Assembly (NCBI GenBank): GCA_963668365.1
Contig: OY764266.1
Span: forward strand, 372,001 to 436,000
Length of the DNA stretch: 64,000 bases
Source of the DNA: VXNE01 sp963668365
Lineage (GTDB): Bacteria; Pseudomonadota; Gammaproteobacteria; Pseudomonadales; Azotimanducaceae
Direction: 5' to 3'
Part shown: one piece after another, positions 54,878 through 62,102 of the stretch
Numbering within the stretch: position 1 is the stretch's first letter
Layout of the letters: each line of letters starts with the position of its first letter
Made by a program: the position numbers and the translations under genes
Notes under the pieces: model-generated
Databases searched by the model: none
What the model was told of the DNA's origin: nothing
The model's input: only the letters and a program-made list of their open reading frames with translations

Positions 54878-55346
54878 ATTGCGAAACGTGTTCATCAGCC
54901 ATATTCACCGAGACGATGCGGGTCTGGGCGATTTCAAGGATCTGTTGACGAGCAACGGGATGGATGTGCGTGATTACTCGATCACGTCGGACAAGGAGAA
55001 CAACGCGAAGGCGGAGCACTACATCAAATACGAGATCCTGGCGCCGCGGATCGACGCGTGCAGCACGATGGTCGTGTACCTGACGCCCAAGACCAAGCAG
55101 AGTGACTACGTGAACTGGGAGATCGAGTACGCATTCAGGCATGGCAAGACCATCGTCGGCGTGTGGGAGAGGGGTTCGCGAGGTTGCGAACTTCCAGAGG
55201 CGTTAGAGGAGTATCACAACGCCATCGTAGGCTGGAACAGCGAGAATATCATCGACGCGATCAACGGCAACTATCGGGGCAAGAGCAATGCGGACGGATC
55301 TTCGATGAACGGAGCCACGCCGATCACGAGGCATCCGTGCGGATGA
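54867..55346 (+). CDS. Second ThsB-like TIR protein (MTH538/DUF1863 type)
   Basis: The protein has 159 aa from ATG 54867, overlapping the membrane-protein gene. Motifs are LRNVFISHIHRDDAGLGDFK, VRDYSITSDKENNAKAEHYI, KYEILAPRIDACSTMVVYLT and SDYVNWEIEYAFRHGKTIVG. The FISH start and NWEIE motif (Glu85) mark the MTH538/ThsB TIR family, but the sequence is clearly different from the copy at 53213. A longer frame upstream (to 54801) overlaps the membrane gene and lacks a ribosome binding site. With the preceding gene it forms a likely TIR-enzyme/membrane-effector pair. Confidence 0.82.
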   Translation: MTTELRNVFISHIHRDDAGLGDFKDLLTSNGMDVRDYSITSDKENNAKAEHYIKYEILAPRIDACSTMVVYLTPKTKQSDYVNWEIEYAFRHGKTIVGVWERGSRGCELPEALEEYHNAIVGWNSENIIDAINGNYRGKSNADGSSMNGATPITRHPCG

Positions 55347-55350
55347 TCGG

Positions 55351-55986
55351 ATGCCGGGGAGCCTGTTTTCCTATGTTGTACGATTCGACAGCGCGTTCGC
55401 GCCGAACCCGTTCCACGGCTACTGCACGCTCGCAACCTGCAAGCCCGGCATCCGTGCACACGCAAGCCTAGGCGACTGGGTGGTCGGAACGGCCAGCAGC
55501 GGTGCGCCGGTGCGGCGCGAAGGGCACTTGGTCTACGCGATGCGAGTCACCGAGATTCTCACAACAACTCAGTACTGGTGTGATTCGAGGTTCGAGGGGA
55601 AGAAACCAAACATGTACCACAACTGGGTTACAGCTTCAGGTGACAACATCTACGAACCAATCGGGCATGGCGAGTGGAGGCAGCTCGACTCATACCACAC
55701 GGAGCAGGACGGACGGCCGAACGCGCATCACATCAAGCGGGACACCGGTGTGGAGCGAATCCTCGTGAGTGAGGACTACGTGTACTATGGAGGTGAAGGG
55801 CCAAAGCTACCAAAGAGATTCCTGCCGGGCGGGAGTATGGACCTCCATCGTGCGCGTCGGAACTACCAGCGGGTGCGGGACGAGGAAGTGATTGCGAGCT
55901 TCGAGGCATGGCTCGGCGTCCGACGTGGCCAGGGCTATCAAGGAAAGCCGTGGGACTGGGTCCGTCGAAGGGCTGAGAGGCGATAG
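55351..55986 (+). CDS. Nmad2-like protein (nucleotide-modification-associated domain)
   Basis: The protein has 211 aa starting four bases after the TIR stop. It opens SLFSYVVRFDSAFAPNPFHG, YCTLATCKPGIRAHASLGDW, VVGTASSGAPVRREGHLVYA, MRVTEILTTTQYWCD and continues with GKKPNMYHNWVTASGDNIYE. These blocks match my memory of the Nmad2 family, predicted by comparative genomics to act in DNA or nucleotide modification in phages and defence islands. No activity is proven. Its place between a TIR protein and a MazG-like enzyme supports a role in nucleotide-based conflict. The C-terminal KPWDWVRRRAERR is basic and may touch nucleic acid. Confidence 0.72.
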   Translation: MPGSLFSYVVRFDSAFAPNPFHGYCTLATCKPGIRAHASLGDWVVGTASSGAPVRREGHLVYAMRVTEILTTTQYWCDSRFEGKKPNMYHNWVTASGDNIYEPIGHGEWRQLDSYHTEQDGRPNAHHIKRDTGVERILVSEDYVYYGGEGPKLPKRFLPGGSMDLHRARRNYQRVRDEEVIASFEAWLGVRRGQGYQGKPWDWVRRRAERR

Positions 55987-55987
55987 C

Positions 55988-56911
55988 GTGGAGCTAGGCG
56001 AGTACCAAGCCCGAGCAAGGGAAACCGACCTGAATCCCAAGGGCAGCAGGACCAGCAGTCCAAGGGAGCCGGAAAGGGAAGAAGTCATACCTCTATTGGG
56101 CATGGTCGGCGAGATGGGTGCGCTGCTATCCGAGTACAAGAAGCTCCTGCGCGATGGCGAGATCCATCGGAGTTTCCGTGACGAGGTGGCCGAGGAGCTA
56201 GGCGACGTGCTCTGGTACGTGGCGAATGTCGCCGATAAGTTCGAGCTTGGACTGGAGGAGATAGCTGCCGCGAATTTGTGGAAGGTGCGGGGTCGGTGGT
56301 TGGGCCCCGAGGGCCCCGTTCGTTACTACGACGACGGTCAGGAAGCGGATCGGCAGCTACCTCGCCGGTTCGAGTATCGGTTCGAGGAGGAAAGAGTCGA
56401 CGGCGCGACGAGAGTGAGGATGGTGGAGGCGTCGTCGGGAACACCGACGGGTGACCCGCTCCGCGACAACGCCTATGAGGACGACGGGTACCGATTCCAC
56501 GACGTGATCCACCTCGCGTTCGCGGCTTACCTGGGCTGGTCGCCCGTGCTTCGAAAGCTATTGAGGAAGGGCCGGCGGCTGGTCCATCGGGTGCCGGAAG
56601 CGATAGATGACGCCGAGGATGGTGGGCGTGCTCAGGTCGTGGAGGAGGCGATCGTGGCGGCGGCCTATATCTACGCGGAGGAGCATGCTTTCCTCGACGG
56701 CGCTACCACGGTCGGCCAGCAGTTGCTTCGGCACATCGCGAGGATGACCCGCAAGCTCGAGGTTGGTGACCGCTCGGCATGGGAGTGGGACAGGGCCCTG
56801 CTCTCCGGTTTCGCGGTCTGGCGGGAGTTGGCGAGGAACGGCGGCGGGTGTGTGGTCGGCGATCTGAACAGCTCGTCCTTGGTGTTCAAGGTGGGGTTGT
56901 TAGACGGCTGA
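55988..56911 (+). CDS. MazG-like nucleotide pyrophosphohydrolase with C-terminal extension
   Basis: The protein has 307 aa from GTG 55988, one base after the Nmad2-like stop. Residues ~32-105 form a MazG-type four-helix fold: VIPLLGMVGEMGALLSEYKK, RDEVAEELGDVLWYVANVAD, KFELGLEEIAAANLWKVRGR, with the ExxE...ExxD metal-binding pattern. A second domain (~150-290) has RDNAYEDDGYRFHDVIHLAF and VEEAIVAAAYIYAEEHAFLD, also helical and acidic, perhaps a second degenerate MazG-like unit. These enzymes hydrolyse (d)NTPs to monophosphates. In this island it could starve phage replication of nucleotides or remove modified nucleotides. Last of four tightly spaced + strand genes. Confidence 0.8.
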   Translation: MELGEYQARARETDLNPKGSRTSSPREPEREEVIPLLGMVGEMGALLSEYKKLLRDGEIHRSFRDEVAEELGDVLWYVANVADKFELGLEEIAAANLWKVRGRWLGPEGPVRYYDDGQEADRQLPRRFEYRFEEERVDGATRVRMVEASSGTPTGDPLRDNAYEDDGYRFHDVIHLAFAAYLGWSPVLRKLLRKGRRLVHRVPEAIDDAEDGGRAQVVEEAIVAAAYIYAEEHAFLDGATTVGQQLLRHIARMTRKLEVGDRSAWEWDRALLSGFAVWRELARNGGGCVVGDLNSSSLVFKVGLLDG

Positions 56912-56934
56912 GCCGACGCGGAAACCAGTGCTGG

Positions 56935-57981
56935 TCACGCGCTCAACGAGGCGGGCAGGTTTAGGCTCCACTTCGGGGGATACCACTGCGGAAGCGGATT
57001 GCCCGAGGGTTGGTACTTTTGTTTGATGCGTGTTCTCTTGGAAGCGCCGGGAGACGAGGGATGGACGATCCGCGCGTACTTGTCGACTTCGCAGAAGAGA
57101 TTCTGCAGGTCGATGAGTTGTAGGGCGCGTCCCCAAAGATCCGGGAAGTGGATGTCCTGGCGTGAGAATTCGTCCTCGCACAGGTCGCTGACCGCACGGA
57201 TCACGTCGGCGTCGCTCAACCCCGACGTGTCGGCAAAGCACCGGCGGATACCGTCCCGGGCACCCGGTCCGGCCACGATGAAGTCCATCTCGGAGAAGTC
57301 CAGAAACGCACTGTAGTTGAGGTCGATGGCGAACTGAAAAGCGAGAAATGGACCGATGGAAGGGTACTGTTTCAGGATCGCAAAGACGGACGCGAGGCTA
57401 TCGGCGTCGGCGATTCGTCGGGGTGCATCGTCGATTAGCATCCGGTCCAGCAGATACAGGTGGTTACGGTGCTTCCTGGCGTGGCCGAGTTTCGGGCTGG
57501 GCATAATGTAGGCTGCCGAGTACACCCTTGAGCCGTTCTTGAGCATTTCGTCGAGAAGGCGAGCATAGTCGTCAGGCCGGTAGGTCGCTGCGGTCGGCCG
57601 TCCCAACCGGGAAACCAACGCGTTCCAGGTATCGATTCGGTTGAAGAGCTTGAACAGCATCGCGCGGAAGAATATCTCGCAGGGAGTTTGCTCGCCCGCG
57701 TACAAGACATGCCGGATCAAGTACTGGCTCACCCGGTCGGATGCGCGGTAGGCGTTGGTGAAGCGGTGGCGAAGCAGGACCAGGTCGTCCGTCCAGGGTG
57801 GGGGGTAACCGTAGACGCGGCGCAGGAATAGCCGCTGGCGTTCCGCCGCGAAGCGCCAGTACGTGTCGAAGACGGGGGTAGCCCTGAGCGTGCGTGACGG
57901 AGCGACTCGGATGTCGCGAAGGGTCCATGACGCCGACGCGTTGGCGGCGGACGGGAGATTGGGTGATTGACTCTTGGGCAT
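56935..57981 (-). CDS. Predicted DNA-base hypermodification / 5-hmdU kinase helical-domain protein
   Basis: The protein has 348 aa from ATG 57981. It reads TPVFDTYWRFAAERQRLFLR, RVYGYPPPWTDDLVLLRHRF, TNAYRASDRVSQYLIRHVLY, EIFFRAMLFKLFNRIDTWNA, SAAYIMPSP and later PFLAFQFAIDLNYSAFLDFS. This is the family labelled nucleotide-kinase-domain or HMUDK/pyrophosphorylase-like, known from phages that build hypermodified thymines in DNA. Stand-alone bacterial copies, as here, are found in accessory loci and their role is open. It is convergent with the MazG-like gene (23 bases between stops). Whether it modifies DNA or acts on phage hypermodified bases is not known. Confidence 0.72.
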   Translation of the reverse strand: MPKSQSPNLPSAANASASWTLRDIRVAPSRTLRATPVFDTYWRFAAERQRLFLRRVYGYPPPWTDDLVLLRHRFTNAYRASDRVSQYLIRHVLYAGEQTPCEIFFRAMLFKLFNRIDTWNALVSRLGRPTAATYRPDDYARLLDEMLKNGSRVYSAAYIMPSPKLGHARKHRNHLYLLDRMLIDDAPRRIADADSLASVFAILKQYPSIGPFLAFQFAIDLNYSAFLDFSEMDFIVAGPGARDGIRRCFADTSGLSDADVIRAVSDLCEDEFSRQDIHFPDLWGRALQLIDLQNLFCEVDKYARIVHPSSPGASKRTRIKQKYQPSGNPLPQWYPPKWSLNLPASLSA

Positions 57982-58352
57982 TGGGTCGCAACGGGCCGGG
58001 TACTTCGACGTTCTAGGTGGCGAAGGAAGCCGCCGAGTGACGCACGGCATGAAACGCTGCCTATGGGGCGGGGACGGTAGCAAACGGGCCTTAGTGTGTC
58101 ACCGTGGCGAGCACGCACCGAGCATGGGCCGTGACGGCAACTTCGGCCGTGTTCGCCTATCGGTGCGTCGGGTGGGCGGCTACCCGTCTTGCGGCGCGCT
58201 CGTCGCTTAAGGGATCGGGGTTTCCTGACGGTCGAGGTCGACGGTAACCATACTCAGGGCGGAAGCACACTGACGCGGAAAGCGCGTTTTGGGGTCGTAG
58301 CGCCGTCCGTCCAACTTGTCCGTGATCGATTGCGCGCTTCGCCGCGCCAGCG
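57982..58352. other. Intergenic stretch, no gene seen
   Basis: This is 371 bases upstream of the hypermodification-protein gene. It contains its promoter by position and otherwise only short frames. The right part abuts the decayed ThsB fragment. Confidence 0.45.
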
Positions 58353-58505
58353 TCAATCCGACCAGCCCGAGTAGCAGGATCCTGAGCGGTTTCGTCCGAA
58401 TTGCCTGCGCCTGTTGTCAGGACTGTACTCGCTCCGGCGTTTGAACGCTGCATCTATCCACCGCTTTACGCGCTCCGTGTTCCAGGGACTGGGCCAATCG
58501 TATAG
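58353..58505 (-). pseudogene. Decayed C-terminal fragment of a ThsB-like protein
   Basis: The minus-strand frame ending at 58353 reads WPSPWNTERVKRWIDAAFKR and ends RQFGRNRSGSCYSGWSD. The intact ThsB-like protein at 53213 ends WPQPWISDTISSWIHAAFER ... QFARNRSGRCSDGWSD. I count 26 identities in 47 aligned positions. No FLSFH start, DWE motif or other upstream part of the domain is present, and the frame upstream runs through unrelated sequence. It is the leftover of a second copy. Confidence 0.68.
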
Positions 58506-58570
58506 CTTTGCGTAAGTAAGTAAGTCTTTGGTCCTCCCGAATCCCTGGTAGCCTACCACCGCCGACGCCA

Positions 58571-58759
58571 TCAACGCAGTCCGAACGTCCCCTTCGCCAG
58601 CCTGTCCGCGCACACAAGGCATACGGCCCTGCCGTTGAGTTGCCAGCGCGTGTCGCGCTCGCGCCACCTGTCGCGGCAGATCGGGCAGACCATCCGGTCG
58701 TCGACGGCGCGGGGAATCAGGATGGAGCGGTCTGGCTTGGCGGCGTCCATGCCGAGCAT
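58571..58759 (-). CDS. Small zinc-ribbon-like protein
   Basis: A 62-aa frame from ATG 58759 with two CxxC pairs: MVCPICRDRWRERDTRWQLN and GRAVCLVCADRLAKG. The spacing suits a single zinc ribbon. I know no family for it. It lies just upstream of the decayed ThsB fragment on the same strand, so it may belong to the same vanished defence gene set. The frame is short and the start has no clear ribosome binding site, so confidence is moderate. Confidence 0.48.
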   Translation of the reverse strand: MLGMDAAKPDRSILIPRAVDDRMVCPICRDRWRERDTRWQLNGRAVCLVCADRLAKGTFGLR

Positions 58760-58857
58760 TTAGGGCGTGGTAACAGGTGAGAGCGTTTCGAATTTGACGC
58801 TCGACCGCCGGTTTGCGACCCTGCAAACTGCGTTCGGGAAGCAAATGGCACAGCATC

Positions 58858-59208
58858 ATGAGCGATCAAGAAAAATCAGTTCGAGTAAGGAAGTGGTTCG
58901 ACTTCCGCTCAAAGAATGGCTACACCGCCAAAGAAAGGAAAGAGCTACGGCGAAGCTTGGTTCGCGTCTGGGTCACGTACATAGCCGCGCTGTACCTCTT
59001 CATTCTCGGTCCTGTCGCCGCATGGATGGTTTTCAGCGCGAACACCGTGAACGTTGCCACCGAAGCCAGCGGAACCTTGGCAGTTTTGGCTCCCAATGTC
59101 GCCGCCGGAAAGGACTTGTTCCTGTCAATACTCCCCATCGCGACAGGCATCGTGACTTACTGGTTCGCCGCTAGGGGAAACGAGCCATCCAAGAAAAGCG
59201 ATGGATAG
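58858..59208 (+). CDS. Small membrane protein, unknown
   Basis: The protein has 116 aa from ATG 58858. A basic N-terminus (SDQEKSVRVRKWFDFRSKNG, YTAKERKELRRS) is followed by a membrane segment (~36-58, VWVTYIAALYLFILGPVAAW) and a second at ~85-105 (LFLSILPIATGIVTYWFAA), ending in a charged tail. The layout of a short soluble part plus two helices recalls effector membrane proteins in defence islands, but no family is recognised. The second IS copy begins 13 bases after its stop, leaving the gene intact. Confidence 0.6.
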   Translation: MSDQEKSVRVRKWFDFRSKNGYTAKERKELRRSLVRVWVTYIAALYLFILGPVAAWMVFSANTVNVATEASGTLAVLAPNVAAGKDLFLSILPIATGIVTYWFAARGNEPSKKSDG

Positions 59209-59220
59209 AACAACACTTAG

Positions 59221-60526
59221 GAAGCTCGCCAAATTAATCTATCCGTTCATGGTGTTTGGCAAGAGGCTGTAGTTCCACTCGCCATGGAAGGGGTCGCGCT
59301 TGATGGCGAGGTTGTTCATCTGCGCGTCGGTGATCTGGCGGCCGGTCGGGTATTGGCCTTCGTCGAGTTCGGAGCGGATCGCCAGGCCCTCCCTGGTGGT
59401 CGTTGCGCCGATCAGGTTGACCACGACCTCGTGGCTCACCAGCGGCCGGCCGCGCCAGTTCTGGGTGATGTGGCAGAACATGCGATGCTCGATCTTGTTC
59501 CACTTGCTGGTGCCCGGCGGGAAGTGACACACCGAGATGCGCAGCCCGAGGGTGTCGGCCAGCTGCTGCAGCTCGTACTTCCACAGGCGCGAACGGCTGC
59601 CGTTGGAACCGCCGCCGTCCGCCGTGACCAGCAGGCGGCGGGCCTCCGGGTAGGCGTGGCGACCCATCTGCCGCCACCAGCGCCGCAGCGTCGCCACCGC
59701 GAACTCCGAGGTGTCGTGGTCCACGCCGACGCCCACCCAGCCGGCGTTGGCCGTCAGGTCGTACACCCCGTACGGAATCGCCTTGCCGAGGTCCCGGTCG
59801 ATGAAGTCATGCACCTTCACCTCCTCGGGGCGTCCCTTCGGACGCCATTCCCTGCCGCCGTTGCGGTACGGGCCGACCAGCTCCTTCTTCTTCGTGTCCA
59901 CCGACACCACCGGCTGCCCCAGGCGCTGGAACGCCCGCACGCGTCGGTCGATGCGCCGGAACTGCGCGTCGCGGTCCGGATGCTGGCGTCCTTCGAGCGT
60001 CTTGCGGTTGGCCTGCAGGCTGTAGCCCAGTTCGTGCAGCAGGCGATTCACCGTGCGCTCGCTGACCGGATGCCCCGCGTCCCGCAACCGTCGCGCCAAC
60101 CGCGCCGCGCTGCTGCAGGTCCAGCGCAACGGGCCGGTCGGGTCGCCCCGCGTCACCGGCTCGAGTTCCCGCTCCAGCGCGTCCACCAGGCCCGCGTCCC
60201 GCGCCGTCAGCGTCTTGCGGCCGCCGCCCGGACGGCGCTGCCGCGCGGCCCCCACCGGCGCCGCCCCCGCGTCCAGCTCCCGCAACCCCGCGCGCACCGT
60301 GACCCGCGACATCCCCGTCGCCTCGGCGACGCGCGTCACGCCGCCACGCCCGATGGCCCGCGCCTCCGCCGCCGCCCACAGCCGACGCGTGCGCTCATCC
60401 AGCAGCGGCCCCAACACCGCGTACTTCCCCCGCAACGCCTCCGTCACCGCCGCTTGCGTCAAACCAGCCATCGCCGACAGCATAACAAACGCCGATCATA
60501 TCGGACATTCTATTTTGGCGAGAGCC
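59221..60526 (-). mobile_element. Insertion sequence, ISAzo13 family, copy 2
   Basis: The element has the same 1,306-bp length, end repeats and orientation as the copy at 22929-24234; every codon compared in the transposase is the same. CTTAG flanks it at 59216-59220 and 60527-60531. It lies between the stop of the small membrane gene and the ATG at 60537, so no gene is visibly broken. Two apparently identical copies mean recent transposition. Confidence 0.9.
59239..60483 (-). CDS. ISAzo13-family transposase, copy 2
   Basis: A 414-aa transposase with the same translation as copy 1, offset by exactly 36,292 bases. The DDE motifs PVVSVDTKKKELVGPYRNGG, RRLLVTADGGGSNGSRSR and HFPPGTSKWNKIEHRMFC are intact, so this copy could also be functional. 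The last coding residues LLPNTMNG lie just inside the left inverted repeat. Confidence 0.92.
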   Translation of the reverse strand: MLSAMAGLTQAAVTEALRGKYAVLGPLLDERTRRLWAAAEARAIGRGGVTRVAEATGMSRVTVRAGLRELDAGAAPVGAARQRRPGGGRKTLTARDAGLVDALERELEPVTRGDPTGPLRWTCSSAARLARRLRDAGHPVSERTVNRLLHELGYSLQANRKTLEGRQHPDRDAQFRRIDRRVRAFQRLGQPVVSVDTKKKELVGPYRNGGREWRPKGRPEEVKVHDFIDRDLGKAIPYGVYDLTANAGWVGVGVDHDTSEFAVATLRRWWRQMGRHAYPEARRLLVTADGGGSNGSRSRLWKYELQQLADTLGLRISVCHFPPGTSKWNKIEHRMFCHITQNWRGRPLVSHEVVVNLIGATTTREGLAIRSELDEGQYPTGRQITDAQMNNLAIKRDPFHGEWNYSLLPNTMNG

Positions 60527-60536
60527 CTTAGGATAG

Positions 60537-60848
60537 ATGCAATTAGAGTGTCCATATCAAGTATTTGGCCGACGACGACAAAATTTGACTTTTGAAGAAC
60601 TTGCCAGCGAACTAGACACGACGTATGACGCGGGCTACTCGGATGGGGACAAGGCGCTTGGAGAATTCGGACGGAAACACAGCGCTGAACTGGTGGCCGT
60701 CGAAGAACAGGGAAGGACCATCGAAGAGATTGTCGACGCTGCCAACATCGGCGCGCCGGGATATTGGGCGAAGGCGATCAGGGAAGGGATGGAAGTGAAA
60801 GACAGGCTACGAGTAATCGAGCATCATCTTCGCGAACTGCGACCCTGA
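60537..60848 (+). CDS. Small hypothetical protein next to IS copy 2
   Basis: The protein has 103 aa from ATG 60537, five bases beyond the IS target duplication. It is acidic and helical: LTFEELASELDTTYDAGYSD, GDKALGEFGRKHSAELVAVE, QGRTIEEIVDAANIGAPGYW. I recognise no family. The first ~16 residues look less protein-like than the rest, so the true start could be an internal one. Any promoter upstream of it was separated from it by the IS insertion, so its expression may have changed. Confidence 0.52.
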   Translation: MQLECPYQVFGRRRQNLTFEELASELDTTYDAGYSDGDKALGEFGRKHSAELVAVEEQGRTIEEIVDAANIGAPGYWAKAIREGMEVKDRLRVIEHHLRELRP

Positions 60849-60910
60849 CGACCTCGGAGCCGCCATGCGGTTTGCGTAGCCAACCATATAATTCCGCAAA
60901 GAAGATTCCC

Positions 60911-60943
60911 CAAAAAAGCTATGGCCACCGATGGTGGCCATAG
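60911..60943 (-). terminator. Rho-independent terminator (minus-strand sense)
   Basis: A perfect 11-bp stem CTATGGCCACC/GGTGGCCATAG closes a 3-base loop at 60919-60943. On its left is a run of six A (60912-60917), which is a U-run after the hairpin in minus-strand RNA. No minus-strand gene is visible directly to its right. In the plus sense it may still slow transcription after the gene at 60537, but lacks a U-run there. Confidence 0.7.
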
Positions 60944-61030
60944 GGTCTGCTGCCCACAATAGGGTCAGCGAACACGCCGAAGCGTGGTTGCTCCGGGTAA
61001 CGTAGCCGTAGAGGCATCTAGTGTCAATCT

Positions 61031-61072
61031 GAATTGGACCGCCCTGAATTGGACCGCCCGAATTGGACCACC
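61031..61072 (+). repeat. Triple direct repeat of GAATTGGACCGCC
   Basis: Three 13-base units lie at 61031-61043, 61046-61058 and 61060-61072. The first two are identical, and the third differs in one base (GAATTGGACCACC). They are spaced by two and one bases, giving periods of 15 and 14. It lies ~140 bases upstream of the esterase gene. It could be a regulator-binding array or the remains of a mobile-element end. Confidence 0.7.
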
Positions 61073-61212
61073 TCGTGACCCCCTCTGGGTCTTCGCCCTA
61101 TTCCGACATGCCGTTATGACGCTATGCGCTATGCTGCCAGACGGTGTCGGATGGAGTTTCGATTGGGAGGTGTAAGGATGTGTGAACCAAAAACACAGGC
61201 CACGACAATAGC

Positions 61213-62085
61213 ATGAAGAAAGCGCTGATAATCCTGGGTGTCGTCATCGCCGCCGCCCTTGCGTACTGGGGCAACAGTGACGAGAAGTGGAGACAGCACC
61301 ACCCGATCAACGAGATCGCCGTGAACGGCGTGGACAGGAAATACCACCTGTTCGTGCCGACGAATCCGCCGGAGGGCCCCGCGTCACTCCTGGTGTTCCT
61401 GATGGGTGGTGACGCGGGAAGCTGGGTCTTTCCGCAACAGGACAGATGGGAAGAACTGGCGCAACAGGAGGGGATCATCCTCGCCTTCCCGGTCGGCAAG
61501 CTGGTGCCGCCGAACGAAGGTGCGTGGCAGTTGAACACCGATGCCCAGTCGCGCCAGGACATCGACTACATCGAGGCGATGATCGATGACATCGCATCCA
61601 GCCATCCGGTCGATGCGTCGGAGGTCTACGCGGTCGGCTATTCGCTGGGCTCCATGTTCTCCTACGAACTCGCGTGCCAGATGAGTGACCGGTTCGCGGC
61701 AATAGCCTCGTTCGCCGGCACCATGCCGGTCTCGCCGAAATCCTGTGATCCCGAACGCAACGTTCCGATCATGCACGTTCACGGTGTCGAGGATCGCATC
61801 ATCGCGTACGGGGATACGTGGGACTGGAAGTCATGGGACTCTGTCGGGACGATGCGGGACATACCGAGCCTGGTGCAATTCTGGCGCGACCGGTACAACT
61901 GTCAGAACGAGAGCCGGACCGAGTCCGACGGTGAAACGCACGTTGTCCACGATATGTGCGAACAGGGAGCGCGAATCGAACACTATCGACTGGAAACGGT
62001 TGGGCACTGGTGGCCGGAAAACCTGAACGGCGTTTCGACCCACAGTGTCATGTGGTCGTTTTTCGGAAGTTTCACAACGCCGTAG
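61213..62085 (+). CDS. Exported alpha/beta-hydrolase (esterase, PHB-depolymerase/CE1-like)
   Basis: The protein has 290 aa with an N-terminal signal or anchor (KKALIILGVVIAAALAYWG). The fold is shown by YHLFVPTNPPEGPASLLVFL, the nucleophile elbow VYAVGYSLGSMFSYELACQM (Ser in GYSLG), Asp in VPIMHVHGVEDRIIAYGD and His in YRLETVGHWWPEN. This is the LpqC/CE1-like group of extracytoplasmic esterases, which release acetyl or feruloyl groups from polysaccharides or cut short polyesters. The next gene starts 17 bases downstream and is glycosidase-like, so removal of ester groups from a glycan is the likely job. Confidence 0.84.
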   Translation: MKKALIILGVVIAAALAYWGNSDEKWRQHHPINEIAVNGVDRKYHLFVPTNPPEGPASLLVFLMGGDAGSWVFPQQDRWEELAQQEGIILAFPVGKLVPPNEGAWQLNTDAQSRQDIDYIEAMIDDIASSHPVDASEVYAVGYSLGSMFSYELACQMSDRFAAIASFAGTMPVSPKSCDPERNVPIMHVHGVEDRIIAYGDTWDWKSWDSVGTMRDIPSLVQFWRDRYNCQNESRTESDGETHVVHDMCEQGARIEHYRLETVGHWWPENLNGVSTHSVMWSFFGSFTTP

Positions 62086-62102
62086 CGCGGAAGGAAAAGA
62101 CA

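Noticed and set aside
22929..60526. A 37.6-kb composite transposon bounded by the two IS copies
   Set aside because: Copy 1 alone interrupts hicB, and its own two flanks rejoin in frame, so it inserted as a single element. The block also contains hemB and trxA, which are unlikely cargo.
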